Of a DNA stretch of 64,000 bases, positions 1-8,496 are shown in pieces. Position 1 is the first letter of the stretch; every line of letters starts with the position of its first letter. The notes under the pieces are model-generated. The model ran no database searches, was not told the origin of the DNA, and saw nothing but the letters and a program-made list of their open reading frames with translations. The stretch comes from CAVSUB01 sp963816725 (lineage in GTDB: Bacteria > Acidobacteriota > Vicinamibacteria > Vicinamibacterales > 2-12-FULL-66-21), in assembly GCA_963816725.1 (NCBI GenBank), contig CAWFMC010000024.1, positions 62,001 to 126,000 on the forward strand, read 5' to 3'. A program made the position numbers and the translations under genes.

Positions 1-236
1 CCGGCGAACTGGCCCAGCTCGCTGCCTGCGAGCCGATCTACGAGACGCTGCCCGGATGGTCCCAGCCGACCCGCGGGGTCCGCGCCTACGACGATCTGCC
101 GCGCGCGGCCCGCGCCTACATCGCGCGCCTCGAGGAGATCACCGGGGTACCGGCGGCCATCGTCTCGACCGGATCGGGACGCGATGAGACGATTTTCCGG
201 ACCGGCACGCTCGGTGGCGAGCTGCGGCCGGCGTAA
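1..236 (+). CDS. purA: Adenylosuccinate synthase, C-terminal fragment
   Basis: The reading frame is open from the left edge and stops with TAA at 234-236, giving 77 C-terminal residues. They contain the family's closing pattern: LPGW followed by a threonine, then DLP, a YI/RLE helix, GVP and VSTG-x-R-x-ETI. The enzyme joins IMP and aspartate, using GTP, in the first committed step of AMP synthesis in the cytosol. The start and the GTP-binding region lie outside the window. The stop codon is only six bases from the stop of the convergent PilZ gene. The family assignment from the C-terminal motif is firm. Confidence 0.85.
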   Translation, partial: GELAQLAACEPIYETLPGWSQPTRGVRAYDDLPRAARAYIARLEEITGVPAAIVSTGSGRDETIFRTGTLGGELRPA

Positions 237-242
237 CCGTCG

Positions 243-947
243 TCAGGCCTTGTTCTGATTGCAGTAGGCGGTGATCGCGGCGCTGTCGGCGTCGGTGAAC
301 TCGACGCCGGCGCGGTATCGCGGCGGCTCGGTCGGCTTGGGGAGCTCGAACTTGGCCCAGGCGATCGTGCCGCGGAACCGCATCATGAAGTTGTCCGTCG
401 GCATGCTCACGCGCACGCGCTGGTTCGGCCGGAGAATGGTCGCCGACACGACCTGCGCTCCCACCGTCGACAAATCGATCAGCATCACCGGGTTGCCATC
501 GAGTTGGATCTCGAGGCCGTTCCGCATCCGGTGCCGTGCGCCGCGCCGCGTGCCGCGCCAATCGAGTTGCGGCGTTTTCGGGGCCGGCGGCGGTTCCGCT
601 TCGACCGATTCTTCACTGCCGGGCGGGGGGACCACCTCGATCGACGCGGCCGCATCGACGATCGGGCGGGCCACCTGCCGCACGTAGTCGCCGGTATGGG
701 ACATCACGCGCACTTCCGCGCCGCTGACTTGCGGGTCAGTGCGAATGCGATTGATCAGCGCGGCGCCGCGCGGCGTCGCCGCGAACAACCGTTCGAGCAC
801 GATCAGCCGCGGCTGCTTTTCCAGAATCGCCTGCAGCGCCTGGATCGGCTCGGTGTCGGCGAATGTGAGCAACTCGCCCTCGTCTGCGAGGCGCGCAGAA
901 AGGGCCGGCATCAGGTTGGATGCGGCTATCACCACCGCTGCGGGCAT
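243..947 (-). CDS. Receiver-like plus PilZ domain protein
   Basis: This is a 234-residue protein starting at ATG 947. Residues 1-90 look like a response-regulator receiver fold with weak acidic positions. A proline-rich linker follows at about 100-125, and then a PilZ domain to the end. The PilZ c-di-GMP contacts are visible: an arginine-rich RGARHRMR stretch and the D-L-S-T-V-G motif (the D/NxSxxG element). The likely role is a c-di-GMP-responsive adaptor for motility, adhesion or export, but no target is identifiable here. The frame stays open upstream to 1487, but that extension is the shadow of the HAD gene on the other strand. Confidence 0.8.
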   Translation of the reverse strand: MPAAVVIAASNLMPALSARLADEGELLTFADTEPIQALQAILEKQPRLIVLERLFAATPRGAALINRIRTDPQVSGAEVRVMSHTGDYVRQVARPIVDAAASIEVVPPPGSEESVEAEPPPAPKTPQLDWRGTRRGARHRMRNGLEIQLDGNPVMLIDLSTVGAQVVSATILRPNQRVRVSMPTDNFMMRFRGTIAWAKFELPKPTEPPRYRAGVEFTDADSAAITAYCNQNKA

Positions 948-1015
948 CGCGTGAGTGTAACATGCGGATCGCTGCCGGCCCGGCGCGCCCGACGCGCGTC
1001 CGCGGCGGATTTCGC

Positions 1016-1735
1016 ATGATTCGCGCCGTCCTCTTCGATCTCGACGACACGCTGTTCGATCACCGGCACGGCGCCCGCCAGGCGCTGGCCGCGGTTCGTA
1101 CGGGCCACGATGCGCTGATCCGCCTCGACCCGGCCGACTTCGAGCGCCGTCACGCCGAGATCCTCGAAGTCCTCCACCTGCGCGTGCTGGCCAAGGAGAT
1201 CGGCCTGGACGAAGCCCGCCGGCAACGTTTCCGTACGCTGCTCCAGAGTGCCGGCGTATTGGACGCCGCGGCGGTCGATCGCGCGGCGGCAGCCTACCGT
1301 GACTGTTACATCGAGTCCTGGCGTGAAGTGCCCGGCGCGACGGCGCTGCTGCGCGCCCTGGCGGGCCGCATGCGGATCGGCATCGTCTCCAACAACCTGA
1401 CGCGCGAGCAGCAGGAGAAGCTGCGGTTCTGCGGCTTCGACACCCTGGTCGACGCGGTGGTGATCTCGGAGGAGGCCGGCGCCTCAAAGCCTGATCCTGC
1501 GATCTTCCGGGTCGCGCTCGATCGCATCGGGACGAGCGCGGCGGAGACGATCATGGTCGGCGACGCCTGGCGAACCGATATTGCCGGGGCCCGGGCGGCC
1601 GGGATCCGCGCGATCTGGTTCAATCCCGCCGGCGTGCCGCGACCCGATCCGTGGGACGGCGTCGGAGAGATCCGTTCGCTGGAACCGAGCGAGGTGTTCG
1701 CCGCGATCACCGCCGTAGAGGAGCAGTCCGCGTGA
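1016..1735 (+). CDS. HAD-superfamily hydrolase
   Basis: The protein has 239 residues from ATG 1016. Upstream in-frame starts exist, but this one puts the HAD motif I (D8-L-D-D-T12) in its normal place at the N-terminus. Motif II is the SNN turn, motif III the lysine of SKPDP, and motif IV GDAWRTDIAGA. A helical cap lies between motifs I and II, as in haloacid dehalogenase or pyrimidine 5'-nucleotidase-like phosphatases. The substrate is not predictable. The ROK kinase starts 20 bases downstream, so the two are probably cotranscribed, which would fit a sugar-phosphate or nucleotide phosphatase. Confidence 0.85.
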   Translation: MIRAVLFDLDDTLFDHRHGARQALAAVRTGHDALIRLDPADFERRHAEILEVLHLRVLAKEIGLDEARRQRFRTLLQSAGVLDAAAVDRAAAAYRDCYIESWREVPGATALLRALAGRMRIGIVSNNLTREQQEKLRFCGFDTLVDAVVISEEAGASKPDPAIFRVALDRIGTSAAETIMVGDAWRTDIAGARAAGIRAIWFNPAGVPRPDPWDGVGEIRSLEPSEVFAAITAVEEQSA

Positions 1736-1754
1736 ACGCAGAGGGAGGCCGGGT

Positions 1755-2654
1755 GTGCGGATAGGGGTGGACGTCGGCGGCACCAAGCTGGAAGTGATCG
1801 CGATCGATCGCGGCGGCAGGGAGGTGCTGCGGCGACGGATGGCCACGCCGCGCGGCAGCTACGAGGGAACGCTGGACGCCATCCGCACGCTGGTCCTCGA
1901 GGCCGAGTCCGAGGTCGGCCCCTCGACGGTCGGGATCGGCATGCCCGGCACGATCTCGCCGGCCACCGGTCTGGTGAAGAACGCGAACTCGACATGGTTG
2001 AACGGGCAGCCGTTCGGCCGGGATCTGATGCGTGTGCTCGATCGCGAGCTCCGGCTGGCCAACGACGCGAACTGCCTCGCGCTGTCGGAAGCCACGGACG
2101 GCGCGGCGGCGGGCGCGTCGCCGGTCTTCGCGGTGATCCTCGGAACGGGTGTCGGCGGCGGACTCGCCGTGCACGGGCAGATCGTCGTCGGTGTCAACGC
2201 GATCGCCGGAGAGTGGGGGCACAACCCGGTCCCGTGGCCGACGGCGGGCGAGTGGCCGGGCCCACCCTGTTACTGCGGCCGCACGGGGTGTATCGAGACG
2301 CTGCTGTCGGGTCCCGGCTTCGAAGCGGATCACGCGGAGCAGCTCGGGATCCGTTTGCGCGGCGTCGAGATCGTCGCCGCGGCCGAGGCCGGCGATGCCG
2401 CCGCCGCAGCGACGCTGGCGCGATATGAAGAACGGCTGGCCCGCTCCCTCGCCGCGATCATCAACGTCCTCGATCCCGAGGTCATCGTCCTCGGGGGCGG
2501 GCTGTCCAACATCGACCGGTTCTACCTGTCGGTGCCGCGCCTGTGGGAGCCGTTCGTCTTTTCGGACCGGGTCGACACCCGGCTGGTCCGGGCGCAGCAT
2601 GGGGACTCGAGCGGCGTCCGGGGGGCAGCGTGGCTATGGCCGGAGTCGAAGTGA
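1755..2654 (+). CDS. mak: ROK-family sugar kinase, fructokinase-like
   Basis: The protein has 299 residues and starts at GTG 1755, preceded by a purine-rich GAGGGAGG. It shows the N-terminal ATP-binding D6-x-G-G-T-K11, the NDAN catalytic region, and the ROK zinc site with HNP followed by CYCGRTGCIE. The ending HGDSSGVRGAAWLWP and the internal KNANSTWLNGQPF closely match what I remember of E. coli Mak (YajF), which phosphorylates fructose to fructose-6-phosphate. Glucose or mannose specificity cannot be excluded. It probably sits in an operon with the HAD gene upstream. Confidence 0.88.
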   Translation: MRIGVDVGGTKLEVIAIDRGGREVLRRRMATPRGSYEGTLDAIRTLVLEAESEVGPSTVGIGMPGTISPATGLVKNANSTWLNGQPFGRDLMRVLDRELRLANDANCLALSEATDGAAAGASPVFAVILGTGVGGGLAVHGQIVVGVNAIAGEWGHNPVPWPTAGEWPGPPCYCGRTGCIETLLSGPGFEADHAEQLGIRLRGVEIVAAAEAGDAAAAATLARYEERLARSLAAIINVLDPEVIVLGGGLSNIDRFYLSVPRLWEPFVFSDRVDTRLVRAQHGDSSGVRGAAWLWPESK

Positions 2655-2663
2655 GCTGTCAGC

Positions 2664-3005
2664 TCAGCCGAGGACGTTCTTGGCCAAGGTGTCGGCGGTG
2701 ATGCGGAAGTGCGATGCGCTCCAGACCGGGCGGCCGTCCCGCAGGAGGATCGCCTGGGGCGTCTCGTGGCGAATGCCGAGCCGGGCTGCCGCGTGGTCCG
2801 ACACAGCCCTGTGGGTCTGCACGGTGACCATTTTGTAAGTGGCGGTATCGCCCGCCTGCTCGAGATGAGTGTTCAGCTCATCCAGCGCCTCGCAGCTCAC
2901 GCCGCAGTTGCGGCTGTGCTTGAAGAGGAGGACGGGTCGGAGGCGGGATTCCTCGATCGCCGCGTCAAGGGCGGCGGCGTCGTGCAGGTGCGTGACCGAT
3001 GGCAT
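2664..3005 (-). CDS. ytxJ: YtxJ-like monothiol bacilliredoxin
   Basis: This 113-residue thioredoxin-fold protein carries the YtxJ/BrxC pattern: LLFKHS, then a cysteine region (here NCGVSC instead of the usual TCPIS), a V-Q-x-H-R-x-VS segment, RHETPQAILLRDG, and W-SASH-F-x-IT near the end. Members of this family reduce mixed disulfides between bacillithiol and proteins. The gene is convergent with the sugar kinase, with nine bases between the stops. Having two cysteines, CGVSC, is slightly unusual for a monothiol type. The presence of the gene hints that the organism makes bacillithiol. Confidence 0.8.
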   Translation of the reverse strand: MPSVTHLHDAAALDAAIEESRLRPVLLFKHSRNCGVSCEALDELNTHLEQAGDTATYKMVTVQTHRAVSDHAAARLGIRHETPQAILLRDGRPVWSASHFRITADTLAKNVLG

Positions 3006-3083
3006 GCGTCGATTGTAAAGGCCGGAAGGCGAAGCCGCTAGCTGAGCGCCCGACTTTGCGTTGCGTTTGGGCGATCGCCAAAT

Positions 3084-3380
3084 TTAACTCGGAGCCTGAT
3101 GGGAACGGGTATGGAAACCGGCGGCTTCGAGCGATTCACGGGCCTGCGCGAACAGTTGGCGCGCTTCAGTCGGGACCGAAACGTCGGTCCGGCTCATCCA
3201 GCGGTCCACGTTGAACATCCGAAACCGGATGCCCTCCATGTGGAACGCTTCGATGGCCCGGGCGAGCGAGCGGCACTCCTCGATGAGCGGCGCGAACGTT
3301 GCGCCGGGTGCGGCTTCGAGGCTGGTGATGATCCCGAGTACGCGATCCCGGGCAGCGAGACGATGGTCGGTCGTGGTCAT
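3084..3380 (-). CDS. Small hypothetical protein
   Basis: The 98-residue protein is predicted to be mostly helical. It has an arginine-rich N-terminus, a cysteine in the EECRSLAR helix and no membrane segment or signal peptide. I do not recognise the family. The composition looks coding rather than shadow-like, and the frame fills the gap between two well-supported genes. It could belong to the same transcript as the ytxJ-like gene downstream. Confidence 0.5.
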   Translation of the reverse strand: MTTTDHRLAARDRVLGIITSLEAAPGATFAPLIEECRSLARAIEAFHMEGIRFRMFNVDRWMSRTDVSVPTEARQLFAQARESLEAAGFHTRSHQAPS

Positions 3381-3495
3381 GGGTCAGAACAGGTGATCCT
3401 TAATAGCCTGATAGTGCTAGGGTAGCGGGCCGTCCCGACGGCCGTCAATCGGCCGCGGCTTGACCGCTCCGGGCAAAGCGAAGGATAAGGAAACG

Positions 3496-4257
3496 ATGGC
3501 CGACGAGCAGCAGTCCCCGCGCCCCACCGGGCGCGCGAGAATCGAACCGCCGGATCTGAGCGAGAAGGGCGGGCTCAGAAACGGGGAGCCGCAGCGCTCG
3601 GACGAGCGGCTCTACATGCAGTTGCTCTCCTTCACCGGCTGCACTGACACGGCAGCGGCGGCCGCGCACCTCGAGGCGGCCGGCGTACCCGGCATCCTGT
3701 ACGAAGACCTCAACGATCCGCAGGGCATCGGCCTGCTCACCCTCGCGACCGGACCCGACGTGTTCGTGGACGTCGTGAGGCCGGCTTGCGTCAGCGGCAT
3801 GTTTGCCGGCTATCGGCTGAAACCGGAATACACCATGTTCGGCCGCACCTATGCGCTCGGCTACGAGCCGGATCTCGAAGAAACGCTGATCCACCGGCCG
3901 CGCCGCACCGTGTTCAATCCTGACTGGGGCTGGGCGGTGTGGTATCCGCTCAGGCGGAGCGGCAGCTTCGCGCGGCTCTCCGCCGAAGAGCAGCGCACCA
4001 TCCTCGCCGAGCACGGGTCGATCGGGATGGCGTTTGGCGCCGCCGACTACGCCCACGATGTCCGCCTGGCCTGCCACGGGCTCGACCGGGACGACAATGA
4101 CTTCGTCATCGGCCTCATCGGCAAGGAGTTGTTTCCGCTCTCCGCGGTGGTCCAGTCGATGCGCAAGACGCAGCAGACGTCGCTGTACCTGGATCGGCTT
4201 GGACCATTTTTCATCGGCCGGGCCATCTGGCGCGCCCCAGCCCACATCCTGACCTGA
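3496..4257 (+). CDS. Chlorite dismutase-family haem protein
   Basis: ATG 3496 follows an AAGGATAAGGAAACG purine run, so I prefer it over the in-frame start at 3460. The protein has 253 residues. The fold is recognised from the first half (YMQLLSFTGC), the NPDWGWAVWYPLRR segment, the HG-x-D-x-DDNDFVIGL strand and the closing YLDRLGPFFIGRAIW motif. Family members bind haem; in most bacteria they act as coproheme decarboxylase (HemQ) or as dimeric peroxidase-like proteins, not as true chlorite dismutases. No haem-synthesis genes are nearby, so the precise reaction is open. Confidence 0.75.
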   Translation: MADEQQSPRPTGRARIEPPDLSEKGGLRNGEPQRSDERLYMQLLSFTGCTDTAAAAAHLEAAGVPGILYEDLNDPQGIGLLTLATGPDVFVDVVRPACVSGMFAGYRLKPEYTMFGRTYALGYEPDLEETLIHRPRRTVFNPDWGWAVWYPLRRSGSFARLSAEEQRTILAEHGSIGMAFGAADYAHDVRLACHGLDRDDNDFVIGLIGKELFPLSAVVQSMRKTQQTSLYLDRLGPFFIGRAIWRAPAHILT

Positions 4258-4313
4258 GCGTCGTAGCAAGCTGGGGGAGGCACTGGCTCCGGGTTTGCAC
4301 GGCGATCGCGACA

Positions 4314-5243
4314 ATGCGCGAGTCCACCATTCCGCAACGGCCGTTCGGCCGCCACCAAGACCGGGTCTCGATTCTCGGGATCGGCGGCTACCATCTCGGC
4401 ACGATCGCAACTCAGAAAGAGTCCACCGCTGTTGTGCGCACCGCGATCGACGCGGGCGTCACCTTCATGGACAACGCCTGGGACTACAACGAGGGGGTCA
4501 GCGAGATCCGCATGGGCAAGGCCCTCAAGGGCTGTCGCGACCAGGTGTTCCTGATGACCAAGGTCTGCACCCATGGACGCGACGGGCGGACCGCGATGCG
4601 CCAGCTCGAAGAGTCGCTCAGCCGACTGCAGACCGATCACCTCGACCTCTGGCAGATCCACGAGTGCGTCTACTACGACGAGCCGGAGCTGCACTTCGCT
4701 CGGGGCGGGGTCGTGGAAGCCCTCGACAAGGCGCGCCAGCAGGGTAAGGTCCGGTACGTGGGCTTCACGGGCCACAAGGACCCCGCGATCCACCTGCGGA
4801 TGCTCGCGCACGACTATCCCTTCGACTCATGCCAGCTGCCGCTCAACGGCTTCGACGCCAGTTTTCACAGCTTCGAGCAGCAGGTGCTGCCGGAGTTGAA
4901 TCGCCGCGGCATCGCGCCGATCGGCATGAAGAGCCTGGGCGGTGACGGGGGACCGATCTCCCGGAAGGCAGTCAAGGTCGCCGACGCGCTGCGCTACGCC
5001 ATGAGCTTGCCGGTAGCGACGACGGTGAGCGGGATCGACTCGCTCGCGGTGCTCAAGCAGAACCTCAAGATTGCCTCGACCTTCAAGCCGATGACCGCCA
5101 GCGAAATGGCGGCATATCGCGCTCGCTGCGCGCGCTGGGCCGGCGACGGTCGTTTCGAGCTGTACAAGACGTCGGCGCAGTACGACGGTGACGAGGGGCG
5201 GAAGCAGCACGGGTTCCCGACCCGCCAGGACATGGCGGTCTGA
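4314..5243 (+). CDS. Aldo/keto reductase
   Basis: The protein has 309 residues. It shows the (beta/alpha)8 AKR sequence order: a glycine-rich first strand (LGIGGYHLG), the D and Y of MDNAWDYNEG, the lysine of MTKVC and the histidine of QIHE, which together form the D-Y-K-H catalytic tetrad. It is an NADPH-dependent carbonyl reductase of unknown substrate, in the group of bacterial AKRs that resemble the yeast and plant potassium-channel beta type. It ends eight bases before Ku. There is no clear ribosome-binding site at ATG 4314; the upstream bases are GCGATCGCGACA. Confidence 0.85.
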   Translation: MRESTIPQRPFGRHQDRVSILGIGGYHLGTIATQKESTAVVRTAIDAGVTFMDNAWDYNEGVSEIRMGKALKGCRDQVFLMTKVCTHGRDGRTAMRQLEESLSRLQTDHLDLWQIHECVYYDEPELHFARGGVVEALDKARQQGKVRYVGFTGHKDPAIHLRMLAHDYPFDSCQLPLNGFDASFHSFEQQVLPELNRRGIAPIGMKSLGGDGGPISRKAVKVADALRYAMSLPVATTVSGIDSLAVLKQNLKIASTFKPMTASEMAAYRARCARWAGDGRFELYKTSAQYDGDEGRKQHGFPTRQDMAV

Positions 5244-5250
5244 GGACATC

Positions 5251-6129
5251 ATGGCCAGACCGATTTGGAAAGGCGCGATCACGTTCGGGCTGGTCAGCAT
5301 CCCGATCGAGGTCCACACCGCCGTTCGCGACAAGCAGCTGCACTTCCACCTGCTGACCGCGAAGGACCACGTTCGCGTGAAGTACGAGCGCGTCTCCGAG
5401 AAGACCCACAAGCCGGTCGCCTGGAACGATCTGGTCAAGGGCTACGAATACTCGAAGGGCCGCTACGTTGTTCTCACCCCCGAGGACTTCGAGGCCGCGG
5501 CACTGGCGAAGACGCGGACCATCGACATCCTCGACTTCGTCAAAGCGGAGGAGGTCGACGACCGCTTCTTCGACAAGCCGTACTACGTCACGGCCGGCGC
5601 CGGCGGGGATCGCGCCTACGCGCTCCTGCGCGAGACAATCCGTGATGCCGGGAAGATCGGCATCGCGAAGTTCGTGCTGCGCGACCGCCAGCACCTCGCG
5701 GCCATCGAGGCGATCGAGGATGCGCTGGTCCTGTCGACGCTGCGCTTTGCGGACGAATTGATCCCTGCCTCCGAGTACTCCTTCCCGTCCGCCAAGGGGC
5801 AGCGGGCCGGCGATCTGAAAACGGCCAGGATGCTGGTCGACGAGCTGTCAGCGGACTGGAACCCCGGGAAATATACGGACGACTACCGCCAGAACCTCGT
5901 ACGCATCATCGACGCGCGCAAAAAGGGTCAGGAGGCCACGCTGGAGCCGGAGGAAAGCGATCGCAGCGGCAACGTCGTCGATCTCATGGAGCGCCTGAGG
6001 GCCAGCCTCGAAGGCGGCCGCGCCGCCAAGGGTGCGCGGTCAGGATCGAAGGCGGCCGGGGCCTCGCGCGCCAAACGCACGAAACCCGCGCCGGCCAAAG
6101 CGAAGCGCCGCGCAAAACGCGCCGCTTGA
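5251..6129 (+). CDS. ku: Ku protein, DNA end binding for NHEJ
   Basis: The protein has 292 residues from ATG 5251. It begins with the bacterial Ku signature ARPIWKGAITFGLVSIP. The bridge and central beta-barrel follow to about residue 250. The C-terminal 40 residues are a lysine/arginine/alanine-rich tail of the kind that threads onto DNA and recruits LigD. The homodimer binds double-strand ends and works with the LigD ligase/polymerase. No ligD lies in this window. An upstream in-frame start at 5188 overlaps the AKR gene and is unlikely. Confidence 0.93.
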   Translation: MARPIWKGAITFGLVSIPIEVHTAVRDKQLHFHLLTAKDHVRVKYERVSEKTHKPVAWNDLVKGYEYSKGRYVVLTPEDFEAAALAKTRTIDILDFVKAEEVDDRFFDKPYYVTAGAGGDRAYALLRETIRDAGKIGIAKFVLRDRQHLAAIEAIEDALVLSTLRFADELIPASEYSFPSAKGQRAGDLKTARMLVDELSADWNPGKYTDDYRQNLVRIIDARKKGQEATLEPEESDRSGNVVDLMERLRASLEGGRAAKGARSGSKAAGASRAKRTKPAPAKAKRRAKRAA

Positions 6130-6138
6130 TCGCACCGC

Positions 6139-7047
6139 ATGGCCACACCCAGGGGGCGCCGCCCGCGCCAGCTCACGCCGGAGGAACGGAAATCCGTGAC
6201 GCACGGCGATTTCTGGATCCCGGATCAGGAACGGGCGATCTATCGCCGGGCGCTTGAAGCACTGAACGCCGGGCAAATCCCATACATCGTCGCCGGCGCC
6301 TACGCGATCTACGAGCACACGGGGATCTACCGCAAGACGAAGGATCTCGATCTGTTCTTCGAACCCGAAGCGGTCGTGCCGGCGGCACGGGCGCTGCGCG
6401 AGGCCGGCTTCGTGACCCGGCTCGAGGACTCGCACTGGCTGGCCAAGGCGACGTTCGGGGAGCACTTCGTCGACCTGATCTACGGCATGGGAAACGGCGT
6501 CGCGCGGATCGACGAGGAGTGGATCGATCACAGCCGGCCCGGGATCCTGGCAGCGACGCCGGTGCAGATTGCGCCGGCCGAGGAACTGATCTGGCATCGG
6601 CTGTTCATCGGCGAGCGCCACCGCCACGATATGTCCGACGTCGTGCACCTGATCCTGTGCGTCGGCGACACCCTCGACTGGGAGCGCCTCGTTCGCCGCA
6701 CCGGTGACGACTGGCCGCTATTGCTGGCGCAGCTTCTGACGTTCAACTATGTCTATCCGGGCTACCGGCGCAACGTGCCGGCCTGGGTCTACGATCTCCT
6801 GAACGGGCGCGCTCGCGAGGCTGCGGCCGCCGAGCCGGAGCGGACCGACCTGACGCGCGGCCCGCTGATCTCGCAATTCAGCTTCACCATCGACGTCCGC
6901 GAGTGGGGTTTCACCGATCCGCGTGCCGACCTCGTGCGGGAAGCGCGCGCGCTGCCCGAGATTCGCGCCATTGTCGCCGCTGACGTCTGGGACGAACGGG
7001 CGGACAGCCGCTCGGAGCAGCACGAGGACGTCCTGCCCGAGCATTGA
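6139..7047 (+). CDS. Nucleotidyltransferase-like protein
   Basis: The 302-residue protein begins nine bases after Ku. A nucleotidyltransferase core is visible: a glycine-rich VAGAYA strand about 50 residues in, and KTKDLDLFF with the paired aspartates (DxD) that bind metal. AEELIWHRLFIGERHRHD, in the second half of the core, is typical of AbiEii-like and related small-molecule or RNA nucleotidyltransferases. The rest is a helical domain with no clear match. Coupling to Ku suggests cotranscription, but a role in end processing is only a guess; it could equally be a toxin-like or housekeeping transferase. Confidence 0.65.
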   Translation: MATPRGRRPRQLTPEERKSVTHGDFWIPDQERAIYRRALEALNAGQIPYIVAGAYAIYEHTGIYRKTKDLDLFFEPEAVVPAARALREAGFVTRLEDSHWLAKATFGEHFVDLIYGMGNGVARIDEEWIDHSRPGILAATPVQIAPAEELIWHRLFIGERHRHDMSDVVHLILCVGDTLDWERLVRRTGDDWPLLLAQLLTFNYVYPGYRRNVPAWVYDLLNGRAREAAAAEPERTDLTRGPLISQFSFTIDVREWGFTDPRADLVREARALPEIRAIVAADVWDERADSRSEQHEDVLPEH

Positions 7048-7055
7048 CCTCCCGG

Positions 7056-7085
7056 TTGACACTCCCCGGGTTCCGCCTCGATACT
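7056..7085 (+). promoter_or_regulatory. Sigma-70-type promoter for the BlaI gene
   Basis: TTGACA at 7056-7061 and GATACT at 7080-7085 are separated by 18 bases. Transcription would start at about 7092-7093, at or one base before ATG 7094, so the message would be leaderless or nearly so. Confidence 0.6.
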
Positions 7086-7093
7086 GACCTCAC

Positions 7094-7540
7094 ATGTTCA
7101 ATGGAAGCTGGGTTTCGAGCTGGCTGCGCGGCGAACGCGATCCGCTGCAGGCCGCCCTGGGTCGGCTCGAGCGCGAGGTCATGGACGTCGTCTGGAGCGG
7201 TGCCGAGCACACCGTGAAAGAGGTCCAGGGACGTTTGCCGCGCAAGGCGGCCTACACCACGGTGATGACGACGCTGGACCGGTTGTTCAAGAAGGGACTG
7301 GTCTCGCGCCGCCGGGAAGGACGAGCATTCGTCTACGCTGCGGCACGGTCACGGCAGGAGATGTCGGCGACATTGACGGGCGGCCTGCTGCGCGGCGTGC
7401 TGTCGCACGGACCCGAAACCGCGCGTCCGTTCCTGTCCAATCTGGTCGACGCGGTCGGCGAAGGGGATGCGGCGCTCCTCGACGAGCTCGAGCGGCTCGT
7501 GCGCGACAAGCAGGCTCGGACGCGCCAGGAGCCTGAGTGA
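7094..7540 (+). CDS. BlaI/MecI/CopY-family repressor
   Basis: The 148-residue winged-helix protein has the BlaI pattern: LGRLEREVMDVVW, then VKEVQGRLP, the recognition region AYTTVMTTLDRLFKKGLV, and RREGRAFVYAA in the wing. The C-terminal half is the dimerisation helix, with the site cut by the partner protease in related systems. It represses its own operon in characterised relatives. Its stop codon overlaps the GTG of the M56 gene, so the two are translationally coupled. No beta-lactamase gene is nearby; the regulon is unknown. Confidence 0.85.
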   Translation: MFNGSWVSSWLRGERDPLQAALGRLEREVMDVVWSGAEHTVKEVQGRLPRKAAYTTVMTTLDRLFKKGLVSRRREGRAFVYAAARSRQEMSATLTGGLLRGVLSHGPETARPFLSNLVDAVGEGDAALLDELERLVRDKQARTRQEPE

Positions 7541-8478
7541 AGTTCTACCTCTCGGCGACGGTCCTGACCCTGGCCTGGTTCGGCGTGATGAACGCGCTGG
7601 CTTCGCTCGGTGCCTGGGCGGCGTTCGCGACGGCGCGTCGGCGTGCGGCTGTCACTGGACGAGCGCCCGGCGCGCAGCTTCTGTTCGCGATTCGCATGCT
7701 GCCGGTCGTGGTCGCGGCGTTGTTCGCCTTCGGGGTGTTCCTGCCGGTGCACTGGGCGGACGAGTCGCGCGACGGTACCGAGTATTTCGGAATGCTGTGG
7801 TACGCCGTCGCCGGCTTGAGCGCGGTGCTGGTGGGTCGGGCCATCGTCAGCGCTCTGGGTGCGCTGCAGGCCTGCCGGGCGCTGCGGCTATCCTGGCCGG
7901 CCAGCGCGGCCGTGATCGACGACGAGACGATGCCGGGCATGTCGCTCGCGGGAATCTTTCGAACCACCATCGTCGTCGGACGGCCGGTGCGGGAGGCGCT
8001 GACGGATGACGAGCTCGACGTCGCGCTCGCCCACGAGCGCGCGCACCAGCAGTCGCGTGACAACGTCAAGCGGTTCGTGATGTTTGCGTTGCCGGACGTC
8101 TTCGCCTTCACGAGCGCGGCGCGGCAGCTGGACGGCATGTGGAACGCCGCGGTGGAATGCGAGGCGGACGCCGTCGCGGTCGACGGCGATCCGGCGCGCG
8201 CCGCGAACCTCGCTTCGGCGCTGCTGAAAGTGGCGCGCCTCACCGGGGCGTCCGCGCACGTGCCGGCCTCGCCGCTTTGGAGCACCTTCTACCAGCGCGC
8301 ACTGCTGGAGCTGCGCGTGCGCCGCCTGGTGACCGGCACGCCGATCCGCCATCAATCGCCGCTGCTCCCGGCCACCCTGCTCGTGCTGTTGACGACGGCG
8401 GTGTGCTCAGCGTGGATGACAGGCCTACCCCGCGCTGTGCACGAGATGACCGAGTTCCTCGTCAGCATGCTTCCCTGA
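7537..8478 (+). CDS. BlaR1-type M56 membrane metallopeptidase
   Basis: The protein has 313 residues, with a GTG start at 7537 that overlaps the upstream stop (GTGA). Several hydrophobic helices at residues 1-110 are followed by the cytoplasmic zinc protease loop with H-E-R-A-H and, about 45 residues on, ECEADAVAV as the third-ligand helix. A final membrane helix lies at about 275-295. BlaR1 proteins cleave the BlaI repressor on sensing a ligand. This one ends soon after the last helix and lacks the extracellular penicillin-binding sensor, so the signal must enter in another way. Confidence 0.82.
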   Translation: MKFYLSATVLTLAWFGVMNALASLGAWAAFATARRRAAVTGRAPGAQLLFAIRMLPVVVAALFAFGVFLPVHWADESRDGTEYFGMLWYAVAGLSAVLVGRAIVSALGALQACRALRLSWPASAAVIDDETMPGMSLAGIFRTTIVVGRPVREALTDDELDVALAHERAHQQSRDNVKRFVMFALPDVFAFTSAARQLDGMWNAAVECEADAVAVDGDPARAANLASALLKVARLTGASAHVPASPLWSTFYQRALLELRVRRLVTGTPIRHQSPLLPATLLVLLTTAVCSAWMTGLPRAVHEMTEFLVSMLP

Positions 8479-8496
8479 ACATCCACGAGTGGTGTG

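Noticed and set aside
243..1487. 414-aa minus-strand frame
   Set aside because: Only the last 234 residues (start 947) are a PilZ protein; the rest is antisense to the HAD gene and arginine-rich.
3445..4410. 321-aa minus-strand frame
   Set aside because: Antisense to the chlorite-dismutase-family gene; no motif, shadow composition.
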